Positions 24,979 to 34,649 of a stretch of DNA of 64,000 nucleotides are shown one piece after another. A program made the translations under genes and the position numbers. The stretch spans positions 14,787,239 through 14,851,238 of the forward strand of contig OZ018333.1 in NCBI GenBank assembly GCA_963969495.1, read 5' to 3'. The DNA comes from Ceratothoa steindachneri. Lineage: Eukaryota; Arthropoda; Malacostraca; Isopoda; Cymothoidae. Every line of letters starts with the position of its first letter. Positions within the stretch are counted from its first letter, which is position 1. The notes under the pieces were generated by a model. That model had not been told where the DNA came from. It saw only the letters and a program-made list of their open reading frames with translations, and did no database searches.

Positions 24979-25003
24979 AGATGGGCTCTATATAAAAAAA
25001 AAA

Positions 25004-25337
25004 TCTTGTCGAATTTCCCAGTATGGGTCATCTTCGCGCACAACACCTGTTCCGGTACCGGGATGGGCGGGGTCGCTACCGCCTGTCCCTTGTACTCGGG
25101 ACGAGTGCGTGCACTTTGACTGGTGGACTTGTTGATTTTGGGGGAGGCCGTCCTTCTCCCTTTCATTTAACCAGGTTTAATTGTTGTTTTTGTTATTGTT
25201 TTGTTATTGTTATTTCTTTTTATTGTTATTTCCTGTTCAATTTTTTAAAGTAGCCTAGAACTAAGCTGTTTGTTTACGGCGACTTATGCCCAAGTCGGCA
25301 GTCGCCAGATAGCCCCTTAAATAAATAAAAAAAAAAA
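25004..25337 (+). mobile_element. Family A subfamily 2, 334-bp 3' end
   Basis: Starts at TCTTGTCGAATTTCCCAG, directly after the A tail of the preceding copy, and runs through the terminal finger (LRAQHLFRYRDGRGRYRLS) and 3' UTR. Its tail differs from the 18-25 kb copy: AGATAGCCCCTTAAATAAAT in place of AGATGGGCTCTATA. That defines a second subfamily, shared with 25338-27807 and the stub at 50129. Heavily 5'-truncated and non-coding. Confidence 0.9.
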
Positions 25338-25351
25338 TCAACAGGATCTGG

Positions 25352-26593
25352 GTGGAGGGTCTTCTCCCAGACTCCTGGCGAATCGCTACTGTGCTCGCCT
25401 TTCGCAAACCGGGAAGAGATCACTCTACTCCGACCGGTTTCCGCCCAATCTCTCTAACCTCTTGCGTGTTTAAGTTAATGGATAAATTGGTAAATGTTAG
25501 ATTAGCCTTTTTCCTGGACAGCGGAGGCCACCTGTCTTCCGCACAGTGCGGCTTCCGCAAGTTCCACTCCACGTCGGATGCTCTGCTCCGACTGGAAAAT
25601 GCCGTCTGCGAGGCTTTCCTTCGTAGACAGCACTACGCCACGGTGTTTTTCGATCTGGAGAAGGCCTATGATACCGCATGGCAATACGGTATCATGCAAA
25701 CTCTCCACACGATGGGGGCGAGGGGACGCCTTCCAACGTTTATATCTGAATTTTTGCCAGATCGTCGATTCCGCGTAAGGATGGGGGAAGCCCTCTCCGG
25801 CCCAAAGGAGCAGGAAGAGGGTGTCCCGCAGGAAAGTGTCCTCAGTGTCACACACTTTGCCCTGAGCATCAACGGCATCACCTCGGTGCTGCCGGAAGAT
25901 GTTCTCGCTACGCTCTACGTGGACGACCTTTCGATCTCTTTTTGCGCGGCTCAGATGCCAACTCTCGAGTGTCGACTCCAACAGGCATTGAACCGCGTCT
26001 CTCGCTATTCCGAAGCGCACAGGTTTCGGTTTTCTTTGGCCAATACTAAGGTGGTGCACTTCTGCCGCCATCCACGGCTTCACCCCGATCCAGATTTCCT
26101 TCTTAATGGGGTGCGCCTGGATGTGGTGGAATCGCACCGTTTCTTTGGTCTTGTATTCGACCCACGCCTCACCTGGGAGGCTCATATTCGCAGCCTTAGG
26201 GTCTCTTGTACCCGTGCCATGGACATTCTCCGTTCCGTGACGTTCAGCGCTTGGGGCGCTGATAGGGCTACTGCCCTACTTTTTTATCGATCCTTTGTTC
26301 GTTCAAAGCTCGACAACGGATGCGAGTTGTATGCATCCGCAGCCGAGCGTTTATTGCAGAAGGTGGATTCGATCCACCACACCGGCCTTCGCCTTGCGAC
26401 CGGTGCCTTCCGCACTTCCCCCATTGAGAGCCTGTTGGTCGATGCTGGGGAGATGCCACTCGCTCCGCGCCGCGTGCAGTGCATCACTCGCCTGTACCCG
26501 CGAGCCCGGCGCCTCCCTTACTCACCAACAGCTCTCACTGCATCCGCAGCTGATCTCGATGGTGCCTATGCCGCCGAGAGACGCCAGTCATAA
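25352..26593 (+). pseudogene. Reverse transcriptase part of family A ORF2 (413 codons open)
   Basis: The longest open frame of any element here. In order it shows FRKPGRDHSTPTGFRPISLTS, SAQCGFRKF, VFFDLEKAYDTAW, GVPQESVLS (usually GVPQGSVLS, so Gly has become Glu), catalytic YVDD near 25916-25927, and the thumb/connection up to ALTASAADLDGAYAAERRQS. A stop there is shared with the 23-kb copy, so it may lie at a frameshift common to the subfamily rather than being private. The element lost its ORF1 and endonuclease to truncation and could not move by itself. Confidence 0.9.
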
Positions 26594-27641
26594 CTTAAGC
26601 CCTTTGGGTTTAGGGCCAGGAAACTCCTTCGAGAGCTAGATATAGCTCTCGGGCCGGTGGCGCCCCTGGTTCTGCCCAGGACGCCACCCTGGAGGGTACT
26701 ACATTTGGCTATTTGTCGCCACGCCTCTGCTCCCAAAGCTTGTACTGCGCCGGGAGTATTGCATTCGACCATTTTGGAGCACACGTGTTACGCTGGAACC
26801 GTGCCAGTGTATACGGATGGCTCCAAGTCCCAAGAGGGGGTCGGCTTCCACGCTGTATCCCCTCTGTTTGAAGTCAGCGGGGCTCTACCCGGCGCTGCGT
26901 CTGTCTTCACGGCCGAGCTGGTCGCAATACACCACTCGGTACGGGAGATTACGCGACGTGCCCGGTTCGGAGACCGGATTGTGATCTATAGCGACTCACA
27001 AAGCGCCCTGAGTGCTCTCGGGGCATTGGAATCTCCGCATCCCCTGGTTCGCGATATCCGTGACGCCACGGTTTTGGCGAGCCAAGCAGATGTCGAGATG
27101 ATCTTCTGCTGGGTTCCTGGACAAGTAGGAATTGCGGGGAATGAGCGCGCCGACGAGGGCGCGAAAGAGTCCGCGAGGACTCTGCGACCGGACCAGCGTT
27201 TCGCTCTTCCTCACCGACTACATTGCAGGAATACGGGCAGCTCTTTGGACTGCTTGGCAAAGAAGATGGGAGACGGTCGAAGGGAACTTAAAGTTGCGTG
27301 CCATTGCGCCGCGACTGTTCCCATGGCCCTCTTCCCTAATTTCGCGGCGGTTTCAGGTTGCTTCCTGTCGTCTCCGAATCGGGCACACTCGTGTGACGCA
27401 TCCCTATTTGATGGAGCGCTCGCCTGCGCCCTATTGCAACGACTGCGTCGTCCCCCAGACTGTTCGGCACATTCTTGTCGAATGTCCCAGTATGGGTGAT
27501 CTTCGCGCACGTTACCTGTCCCGGTACCGGGATGGGCGGGGTCGCTACCGCCTGTCCTTTGTACTCGGGACGTGTACGTGCACATTGACTGGTGGACTTT
27601 TTGACTTTTGGGGGGAGGCTGTCCTTCTCCCTTTCATCTAA
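26594..27641 (+). pseudogene. RNase H and C-terminal finger of family A ORF2
   Basis: Continues the 25338 copy in two frames. RNase H carries YTDGSKSQEG near 26812, AELVAIHHSVREI near 26922, YSDSQSAL near 26987 and FCWVPGQVGIAGNERADEG near 27105; the usual His of GHVGI is Gln here. After a frameshift near 27215 the frame continues through LRIGHTRVTHPYL, CNDC and HILVECPSM to a stop at 27641. RNase H would remove element RNA from the hybrid. The frameshift and the His change argue against function. Confidence 0.9.
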
Positions 27642-27807
27642 CCTGGTTTAATTGTTGTTTTTGTTATTTTTTTATATTTGTATTCGTTATCTTTTTATTG
27701 TTGTTTCCTGTTCAATTTTTTTTAAAGTATCCTAGAACTAGGCTGTTTGTTTACGGAGACTTATGCCTAAGTCTGCATTCGTCAGATAGCCCCTTAAACA
27801 AAAAAAA

Positions 27808-28250
27808 TCGTCACATTCTTGTTGAATATCTTAGATATGCTGAGCTTCGCGCACGTTACTGGCCCCGGTACCAAGATAACTGGGTTCGTAGCGCCTGGCC
27901 TCTGTACTCGAGACGGTTTCGTATACGCGTCGGTGGTTTAAGGTAATTTTTTTTCGCCCTTAAATCGGACACTCGCTGTGCACGGGGCCATATGCTAGCA
28001 GAGTTCACTGAACCTTTACTTGGTTGAATGTTCTATTGTGGAAGAGATTGTAAGTGGCACCCATATCATTATCACGCCAGGTAGGATCACGGCAAGCTGT
28101 CGTGAGTCCTGGGACGGAACTGCTCACCGGATTTTGAAGATTTGGGAACAGGTGGGCCCCTCGCTGCCCTTTTTTTTTGGTTTGTTAGTCTGTTGTTTTA
28201 TTGATTTTACTTTCCTTAAGTTTTTAATGTAGCCTAACAATGGGCTAGTT
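27808..28250 (+). mobile_element. Divergent family A-related 3' fragment
   Basis: Begins with TCGTCACATTCTTGTTGAAT directly after an A tail and keeps a diverged terminal region (LRARYWPRYQDN). It then passes into less similar sequence ending near AGCCTAACAATGGGCT (28232-28247), a worn form of the first 3' UTR hairpin. No A tail is visible. It is much older than the copies before it. Confidence 0.6.
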
Positions 28251-28662
28251 TGAATTTCAGTAGCTCTGCCTTTGATAACTATTTTGATCCCTTAGGCCTA
28301 AGGCAGTGGGAGTACCAAAGAATTTCCTTGTTTCTTATTTCTAGGTTTATCATTAAATTAATTATTTGATTTAATTTTTTGTGGCTCTACCCGAATTGGT
28401 GGGAATGATGTGTCATATTAATCTAAAGAATGCGAAGATGGGCTACTACTTAATTGGGCAATCATCCGTCCTTCACTTATATCGGAATAGATTCTGAACA
28501 CGAGATACTCGTAATTCCCAATATATTTAGAATGACAATCGTTGTTGAGCCCAAAGGGCGCCATCGCTGCTCGTGGTCCCACCTGGGGATAGGTTTTTTT
28601 TTTTTTACTCTAACCAGAAATCGTGATACTATAATAAAATTAACCTCTTACTTTATTTTCAG
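28251..28662 (+). other. End of last intron with splice acceptor
   Basis: AT-rich sequence without a recognisable element, closing with a pyrimidine-rich tract (CTTTATTTTC) and AG at 28661-28662, directly before the finger exon. Confidence 0.6.
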
Positions 28663-29895
28663 ATGCAATGTCCGCCTTCAAATGTAGAAATCGACTTCGA
28701 GAAGTCGCGCTCTCCTGAGAATCATTTCAAATGTAGTTCCTGTCCATATCAAACAGCGCACCAGCGTGATCTTGAGAGACATGAAAGAACCCACACACGT
28801 GAAAAGCCTTTCAAATGCAGTTCCTGCCCCTTTCAAGCAACGGAAATTGAAGCTATTAAGAAACATGTAAAAACCCATAATGCAGAAAAGCCTTTCAAAT
28901 GCAGTCTTTGCCCCTATCAAGCAGCGCAAAGTGGGACTCTTAAGATACACGAAAGAATCCACATGGGTGAAAAGCAATTCAAATGCACTTCTTGCCCCTA
29001 TAAGGCACGGCAACTTGGGGATATTAAGAAACATGAAAGAACCCACACAGGTGAAAAACCATTCAAATGCAGATCCTGTCCCTATCAAGCCGCGCAAAGT
29101 GGATCTCTTAAAATCCACGAAAGAACCCACACGGGTGATAAGCCTTTCAGATGCAGTTCCTGTCCCTATCAAGCGACGCTACTTGGGAATCTTAAGAGAC
29201 ATGAAAGAACACACACGGATGAAAAGCCTTTCAAATGCAGTTCCTGTCCCTATCAAGCAACGGTAATTGGAGCTCTTAAGGTACATTTAACAAGCCATAA
29301 TTTTGAAAATCCTTTCAAATGCAGTTCTTACGCCTATGAAGCACCCCAAATGTGGGATCTTAAGAAACATGAAAGAACTCTCACTGTGGAAAACCCTTTC
29401 AAATGTAGTTCTTGCCCCTATCAAGCACGGCAACTCGGTGATCTTAAGAAACATGAAAGAACCCATACAGGTGAAAAACCATTCAAATGCAGTACCTGCC
29501 CATTTCAAACCGCGCAAAGTGGAGCTCTTAAAATCCACGAAAGAAGCCACACGGGTGAAAAGCCTTACAAATGCAGTTTCTGTTCCTATCAAACAACGGG
29601 AATTGGATCTCTTAAGGTACATGTAAGAAAACATAATGGCGCAAAGCCTTTCAAATGCAGTTCTTGTCCCTTTCAAGCCGCGCAAAGTGGTACTCTTAAA
29701 AACCATGAAAGAACACACATGGGTGAAAAGCCATTCAAATGCAGTTCCTGCCCATATCGATCAACAAGAAGAAGTAATCTTAAAATGCATTTAATTACAC
29801 ACTCGAATATAAAACCTTTCAAATGTGATTCTTGTCCCTATCAATGCAAGTCCATATATTATCTTAAAAAACATTTAACAACAAAACACTCTTAA
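28663..29895 (+). CDS. C2H2 zinc-finger protein, terminal exon (14 fingers)
   Basis: Codes for 410 residues, probably the DNA-binding part of a nuclear transcription regulator. After a short linker, 14 tandem C2H2 fingers of 28 residues run from about residue 22 to the end, most as FKCSSCPYQ-x-LKxHERTHTGEKP with TGEKP-type linkers. Finger 8 is degenerate: its second Cys is Tyr (CSSYAY) and its last His is Leu (HERTLT), so it cannot bind zinc normally. The last finger ends in HLTTKHS and a stop at 29893-29895. ATG at 28663 directly follows the acceptor, so it may be an internal Met; the phase-0 frame joins the exons at 8220 and 4622. The coding sequence is intact. The stop TAA is also part of a piggyBac TTAA target site. 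Confidence 0.95.
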   Translation: MQCPPSNVEIDFEKSRSPENHFKCSSCPYQTAHQRDLERHERTHTREKPFKCSSCPFQATEIEAIKKHVKTHNAEKPFKCSLCPYQAAQSGTLKIHERIHMGEKQFKCTSCPYKARQLGDIKKHERTHTGEKPFKCRSCPYQAAQSGSLKIHERTHTGDKPFRCSSCPYQATLLGNLKRHERTHTDEKPFKCSSCPYQATVIGALKVHLTSHNFENPFKCSSYAYEAPQMWDLKKHERTLTVENPFKCSSCPYQARQLGDLKKHERTHTGEKPFKCSTCPFQTAQSGALKIHERSHTGEKPYKCSFCSYQTTGIGSLKVHVRKHNGAKPFKCSSCPFQAAQSGTLKNHERTHMGEKPFKCSSCPYRSTRRSNLKMHLITHSNIKPFKCDSCPYQCKSIYYLKKHLTTKHS

Positions 29896-30591
29896 CACAT
29901 TGGCTGCCAAGGGCCATATCCATTGTACATCACCTTGGGCCACAATTTTTTTTCTAGCCAATGATGTTAGAAATAATGGAAAAATCATTTTGTGAAATTC
30001 CTGTAAAATATTGCCATAAAGATTTTTTTTTTTCCTTTACTTTGCAGGTGGTCCCATGTGTTACATATAGGAATCACATGGCACAAATGGTTTGCTTGAG
30101 AAGCCATGTGGTACAGATTTGTACCACAAACCTGTGGTTCATATATGGACCATAGTATATATATATATATTCTTTTTACCTCCTAAAATTTAAAATCTTT
30201 GATAATATGACTTAATTTTCATTTTATTTCAGGGAAAAAATAAAGTTTTTTTGCTTAGGTAGCTAGTAAAAATAAACTAAAGCGTATTTTCTATAAAACT
30301 TTCTATCAATAACTTTATACAATGACATTAACTGAGAGGAAAATAGCTGATGCCCTCAATACAACTAGGGAAAGAAACAACGAATCATCGGACAGTGATG
30401 ATTATTCGCACTCTTCAGACCCTGATTACCAAAACACATTTTTTTCTGCCTAGCTACATATAATATATTGTGACTCAGCTGTGAACCACACGGCTTAGAA
30501 AGCAAATAAAGGGGTGATACATATACGAGTCATATGGCACCCCATGAACATTTCTTTTGATTAACTTATGAGTCGCGTGGCAGTCAAAGTG
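29896..30591 (+). mobile_element. Internally deleted piggyBac-like element
   Basis: The 696-bp element is flanked by TTAA at 29892-29895 and 30592-30595, the piggyBac target duplication. Its ends are inverted: CACATTGGCTGCCA on the left, CACTTTGACTGCCA from the right on the other strand (12 of 14 match). Subterminal CATGTGGTAC/CACATGGCAC-like motifs recur. Only the beginning of a transposase survives, so it is non-autonomous. It carries AATAAA at 30239-30244 and 30505-30510 on the + strand, and these could serve the adjoining zinc-finger gene as polyadenylation signals. Confidence 0.88.
30322..30453 (+). pseudogene. piggyBac transposase N-terminal remnant
   Basis: A 43-codon frame with a start codon (MTLTERKIADALN) leading into an acidic Ser/Asp stretch (ESSDSDDYSHSSDPDYQN), as at the N-terminus of many piggyBac transposases. 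It stops at TAG, 30451-30453. The catalytic DDD domain and the C-terminal RING-like finger are absent, consistent with an internal deletion. Identification leans on the surrounding TTAA sites and inverted ends, since the acidic segment alone is weak evidence. Confidence 0.6.
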
Positions 30592-30595
30592 TTAA

Positions 30596-32829
30596 GGGAA
30601 TTAGTTCTTCGTAGACTTGTTCGAACTATCGGGAAGAGGTAAACATTGCCTGAATCTGGATCAGATGCTAAATTTGAAATCATATGGACAGCTCAAGACG
30701 CCCAACTATTTGGCTTGCATTACTAGGTAGTCTAGCACCACCCCTATCGATTTTCTTGGTCAGGAAACGGTTAGGCATGCTATTTTCGGCGTATTTGTGG
30801 CTTTCTGCGCATGCTCTATCCTCACGGGCATGCATGCCTGACCCTTCGCAGTAAATGCTGTTATTTAATGTTTTCTTTTCCTCCGGGTTATATCACAAAT
30901 CAGTTAATAGCAACCGCCACATAGGCAGATGAATCGGTTCTGCCTTACACGGTGGTTCCAATTCTTAATTTCGAATCCTCGTGTTTGTTGTGTGTATTCG
31001 TTCCCGGAAAGCTATAGGATACAATTAACGCCCCTTTTTCACGGCTGTTTCTTGAAGGACCTCCCTAAAAGGTCAGGTCATGGCCCAGGGTGACTACAAA
31101 TATAAGAAACCTGGATATAATTTCCACATTAAAAGTTTGGAAAAGATTGGTGAAATTGGTCTGTGTTAAGATCTATAGGAGGGTTAATCTATGCAGGGCT
31201 CACACCCAGCACACTGCTCACCTTTCCTGCTCCCTACCCCCATCTTTCTGCATTTTAACCATATTTCTGGGTTTCATCCTTTCACCAGTTTATCACGGTC
31301 TATCCCAGATATCTCTGTCCCTGGCTTCCCCTTTCGATTTGTTTAGGAACTTCTCTTTGGGGAAAGCGAAACCGAAGCCTACGCGGCAGCTTCTATCACA
31401 GACCCAAATGTTAATTTCCACAGTAACTGAGATCGCCCTCTCGCAATATTACTTCATCTCTTGTTCATTTGCACTAACTGGCGGGAAAACCGTAGTGTAA
31501 ATCTACTTAACATTTCACGTTTCTGTTTAGTCTCGTTCTATCTCCGTACGCTTTCCAGAACATCACAAAGTTTGTGGCCTGCATACACACACACAGCCCT
31601 AAAATAGATTTTCTTTGAGTCTACCCCCGACTTTTCAATTGCTCCTGGGCAGACAGGCCGCAGCGTTTCCTCCGGCTCCATCTTAGCCTTTCTTCGCTCT
31701 CGATAACACTTACTATGTCTTTCTCTAACAATTCTCTTTCATTTTATCTCCATCAGGAGAGCCCTCCATAGGGTTACAAACTCTGATGGGAGATGGTTCT
31801 TCCTGTTTTCACGCTTCTCATTCTTTCTAGACCACTCTTAACTTGCTTCCTCCCTTTTCTAACAATACTCTTCCATTACTTGTTCGAGTCGGCTTGTAAT
31901 TTCCCAACGTTACCACTCATCAGCAATCTCCCACCAATTCATCCTGGGTCTTAGTTAGTGGGTCAATGACCCTTCTTTCTTAGTTCCCACCCGCCCTATA
32001 CGCTTGCGGTGATTCCAGAGCCTCGCCACGAGAGTCACTGCCTTGACTTCAAAGGAGGGACTCAGCCCGCTCCTTTCTCCTGATCTTGATGAAACGCAAA
32101 CAATCTCCCTCGCATCGCAAGAACTATCATTGGGGAGGCAGAGACCGAACCAGATCCGCCCCCCCCCCTCCCCAATATATGTATCAATCAAGAACATACC
32201 TACGAACCAGCTACAACTCTATCCTCAAAGATCTTGCACGATGATGAACTTATATAGATCAGCCACCTACCCAAGTATCTCCCTCTACTCAAATGTCAGT
32301 GGGTGTGGAAGCTGGTCTGCTACGACGAAGCTGTTACCCAATTCTCCCCATCGCAAGTTATCACCCCCGATAATTAATCCCTCATTCCCCCAGGTGCCGA
32401 TCGTGAGGGAGGTAGAGGTATTAAGCGCTCTCTACCTTACATGTCCGATTCCTCGTCTTCGAGTCTCTGTAACAACTAATGCAACCAACTCTAGGATGAC
32501 GCTCACCCTCGCCAGGAGCAATGAGCTCCTCAGAAGACACGTGGCTTTACGACAGAAAATCTAATACCTCGTAGAGCACACTATCCGAGAAAATGCCTCC
32601 ACCCGACGAGATATCTTGTAGATCTATCGCTTGATAAACTCTTTGGAATATGTGCACCAAACCCACCTCACCCTAGCAATAATGATACCATTCGGATTTC
32701 GCCATGCTCAAATAAAAGCACCGAGACTGCTCCAACTACTCACCCATGTTTGCCATGTGATCACCTAGCTGACTCATCACTATGCATTATGCCTCTCGTC
32801 CCCCTCCCTCTCTGTGACCTTTTCTTTCT
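30596..32829. other. Unassigned sequence downstream of the zinc-finger gene
   Basis: I recognise no gene or named repeat. Open frames at 31090-31500 and 32043-32564 (173 codons) are Ser/Pro/Leu-rich and match no family I know. Part of it may be 3' flank or an unrecognised repeat. Confidence 0.35.
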
Positions 32830-33083
32830 TCAGGGGTTTGTCCCAGAGAGGCTATGGCCTTCTCGTGGCGAGGGGAGTCGGCCCTTAGGGGTCCCCTGGT
32901 GATGCGAACCAGAGATTATATATAACCCCCCCTCCCTCCCTATTACTTTCTTTTACTGCCCGTTATTTCCGCCTTCTTTCTACTATCTAGTGGACCTGAT
33001 TGTTAGCTGACCTCTTGTTTTTTTTTCGACTGATGCTGAATTCTTCTTTTATGGAGGTTGGGCATCTCCGCGTTCGTCTTCCG

Positions 33084-34450
33084 ATGCCCAAGAAAAAAAA
33101 ATCATTGGCCCTCTTCTCCACGCAAATAAGAACTCGGGGAAACCTCTTTGGTTTATAGAGATGGTATGGTGGATCTGGGAGAATGGGAAGTTATTTATAT
33201 TTGCAATGGCTAGCCATAGACTTAAAACTTCCCCTTCTAGTAAGGGTTCTTGAGCTCCTCTTTGAGACTTCCCTCTCTTGTTTAATCCCTATACAAACGA
33301 TGTGGGCCCAGATTTATATATTCCCGCTTTCTGGCCATGAGTTCGTCATCTGATACCTCACTTGCAAAAGTGGATATGTGTGACCTTAATGAATCATTTG
33401 ATTCCCCCTCTGGTGAACCGCTCCAGAAGTAGTCAAGAAGTAGTGGTGATATCGTAGTCATCGCTCTTTCAACATAATCTTGTGTGAAATCTGTCTTCGA
33501 TTGTTGAAGTTCCCGTAGTTGTTTCACCCCACCCACGTCTGAATTTTGTCAAAGGTCTCCTTTCAAATGAATTAAGGGACTACGACCTCACCCTTCTCCA
33601 GAGCAAGCTTAGTACCAAACGCGTCACACATGTACACAAGGGGACTAAAAGAGTAGGCTCGACTAGAGTTCCAACTGCCACATTTATTCTAACATTAGAA
33701 TGTCAGGAACTTACGTGGGCCCTTAAGTCGAACTACCCAGACGTTGCGTCAATTGTAATCAATTTGGACATGGTCGAGCCTGTCTGCACTCCCGTTCATG
33801 TGTGAATTGTATTTCTAATTACCATGGCCCTGAACACCAAAACTCTGAGCTGTCCCAACTGCGGTGGTGCCCATAGTATTACGTCAAAAATCTGCCCAAT
33901 ATTCTTATATAAAAGGAGGTCCTCGCTTTGCACGACTCTCTGCCTCTCGACTTGTGTGAGGTGAGACTCGCCAATATGCTCGATCACTAACCTCACCTCT
34001 TGGCCATGTCTTCTCAGACGTTGTGCGTGCCGCTGGATGAAACCGACTATCATGTTCGAGTCTCTCCACGCCAGGAGCATCTCATCGCTAGGTAGTGTCG
34101 GAAGTATTCATACTATACCGTCGAAGCATCGCTCTCATACCGAGATACCTAACGTTTCTCCCCTCTCCCCGTCAGCTACAGACGGGACCGCTGCTCAGGG
34201 TGGCACACTTAAAGACATCAGACGTTATCTGAAAGAATCTTCCATATCGACTAGTGAAGGTTCTACCCGTCCCCGGGACCCAAAGCTCCGTGTAAGAGAA
34301 AGGACTCCTCCCTTGGGTCATCGATCACCTATAAGCGGGCAACCTCTGGAGCTGATTCGGTTGAGCCTAGAGAATCTTCAATGGACTTTTTTTTTTCCTG
34401 CTGCTGAAATTCTCTGCCCTGAAGCGCGCCCCACCCTTTACAAGACTTAG
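33084..34450 (+). pseudogene. Family B ORF1 (gag-like) remnant
   Basis: Frames in pieces align with family A ORF1. NFVKGLLSNELRDYDLTLL near 33541-33600 corresponds to NFVKGVVxxKELVDYSIEDI. TATFILTLECQEL follows near 33675. The knuckle CVNCNQFGHGRAC (33745-33785) is one residue short before its last Cys. A second CVNC follows, and CPNCGGAHSITSKIC near 33850-33890 forms the third. A Ser/Pro-rich tail continues to about 34450. Its role, binding element RNA, is taken from the family. Frames shift several times, so no product is expected. Confidence 0.7.
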
Positions 34451-34649
34451 ACCCCTCACCGGTCCAAACGGTAGTAGAAATACATCCAGTTCCTTGTACT
34501 TTGCCCAGATCTTCTACTCTTCCTATTCATGATCCTATGGAACAGTGGCGTCTCGTGTATAGGCACTGCGGAACTGCAGCACCCACTATTTACACTTGTT
34601 ATTTTCGATAACATTCAATATAATGTCTTCTTTTTTTCGTATAAGCCCT

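Larger units (their letters stand above)
18082..25003 (+). mobile_element. Family A non-LTR retrotransposon, full-length copy
   Basis: A 6.9-kb copy with every part of the element. It begins with CCCCGTAAGGGG, shared with the 5' ends of the other full-length copies. Then come a 0.5-kb structured 5' UTR, ORF1 (about 18599-20815), ORF2 (about 21000-24771), a 3' UTR with two stem-loops (24922-24937 and 24950-24978) and an A tail ending at 25003. The RT catalytic YVDD is intact, but stops and frameshifts in both ORFs make it non-autonomous. It lies in the last intron of the zinc-finger gene in the sense orientation. No target duplication could be read because the tail abuts another copy. Confidence 0.95.
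25338..27807 (+). mobile_element. Family A subfamily 2, 5'-truncated copy (RT onward)
   Basis: Starts at TCAACAGGATCTGG, within the RT fingers, immediately after the preceding A tail, and ends with CCTTAAAC plus an A run at 27807. It holds the best-kept RT of the window and a RNase H region, followed by the subfamily 2 3' UTR. No separate target duplication is readable because both flanks are A runs. Confidence 0.93.

Noticed and set aside
25502..26185. 227-codon minus-strand frame opposite the RT, and a 204-codon one at 20341-20955
   Set aside because: Shadows of family A coding sequence; the plus frames carry the recognisable domains.
28663..28665. ATG at 28663 as the definite translation start of the zinc-finger gene
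   Set aside because: It directly follows a good splice acceptor and the frame joins two upstream acidic exons, so an internal Met is at least as likely.
32043..32564. 173-codon open frame with start codon
   Set aside because: No family signature, Ser/Leu/Pro-rich composition, isolated in repeat-rich DNA; not supportable as a gene.
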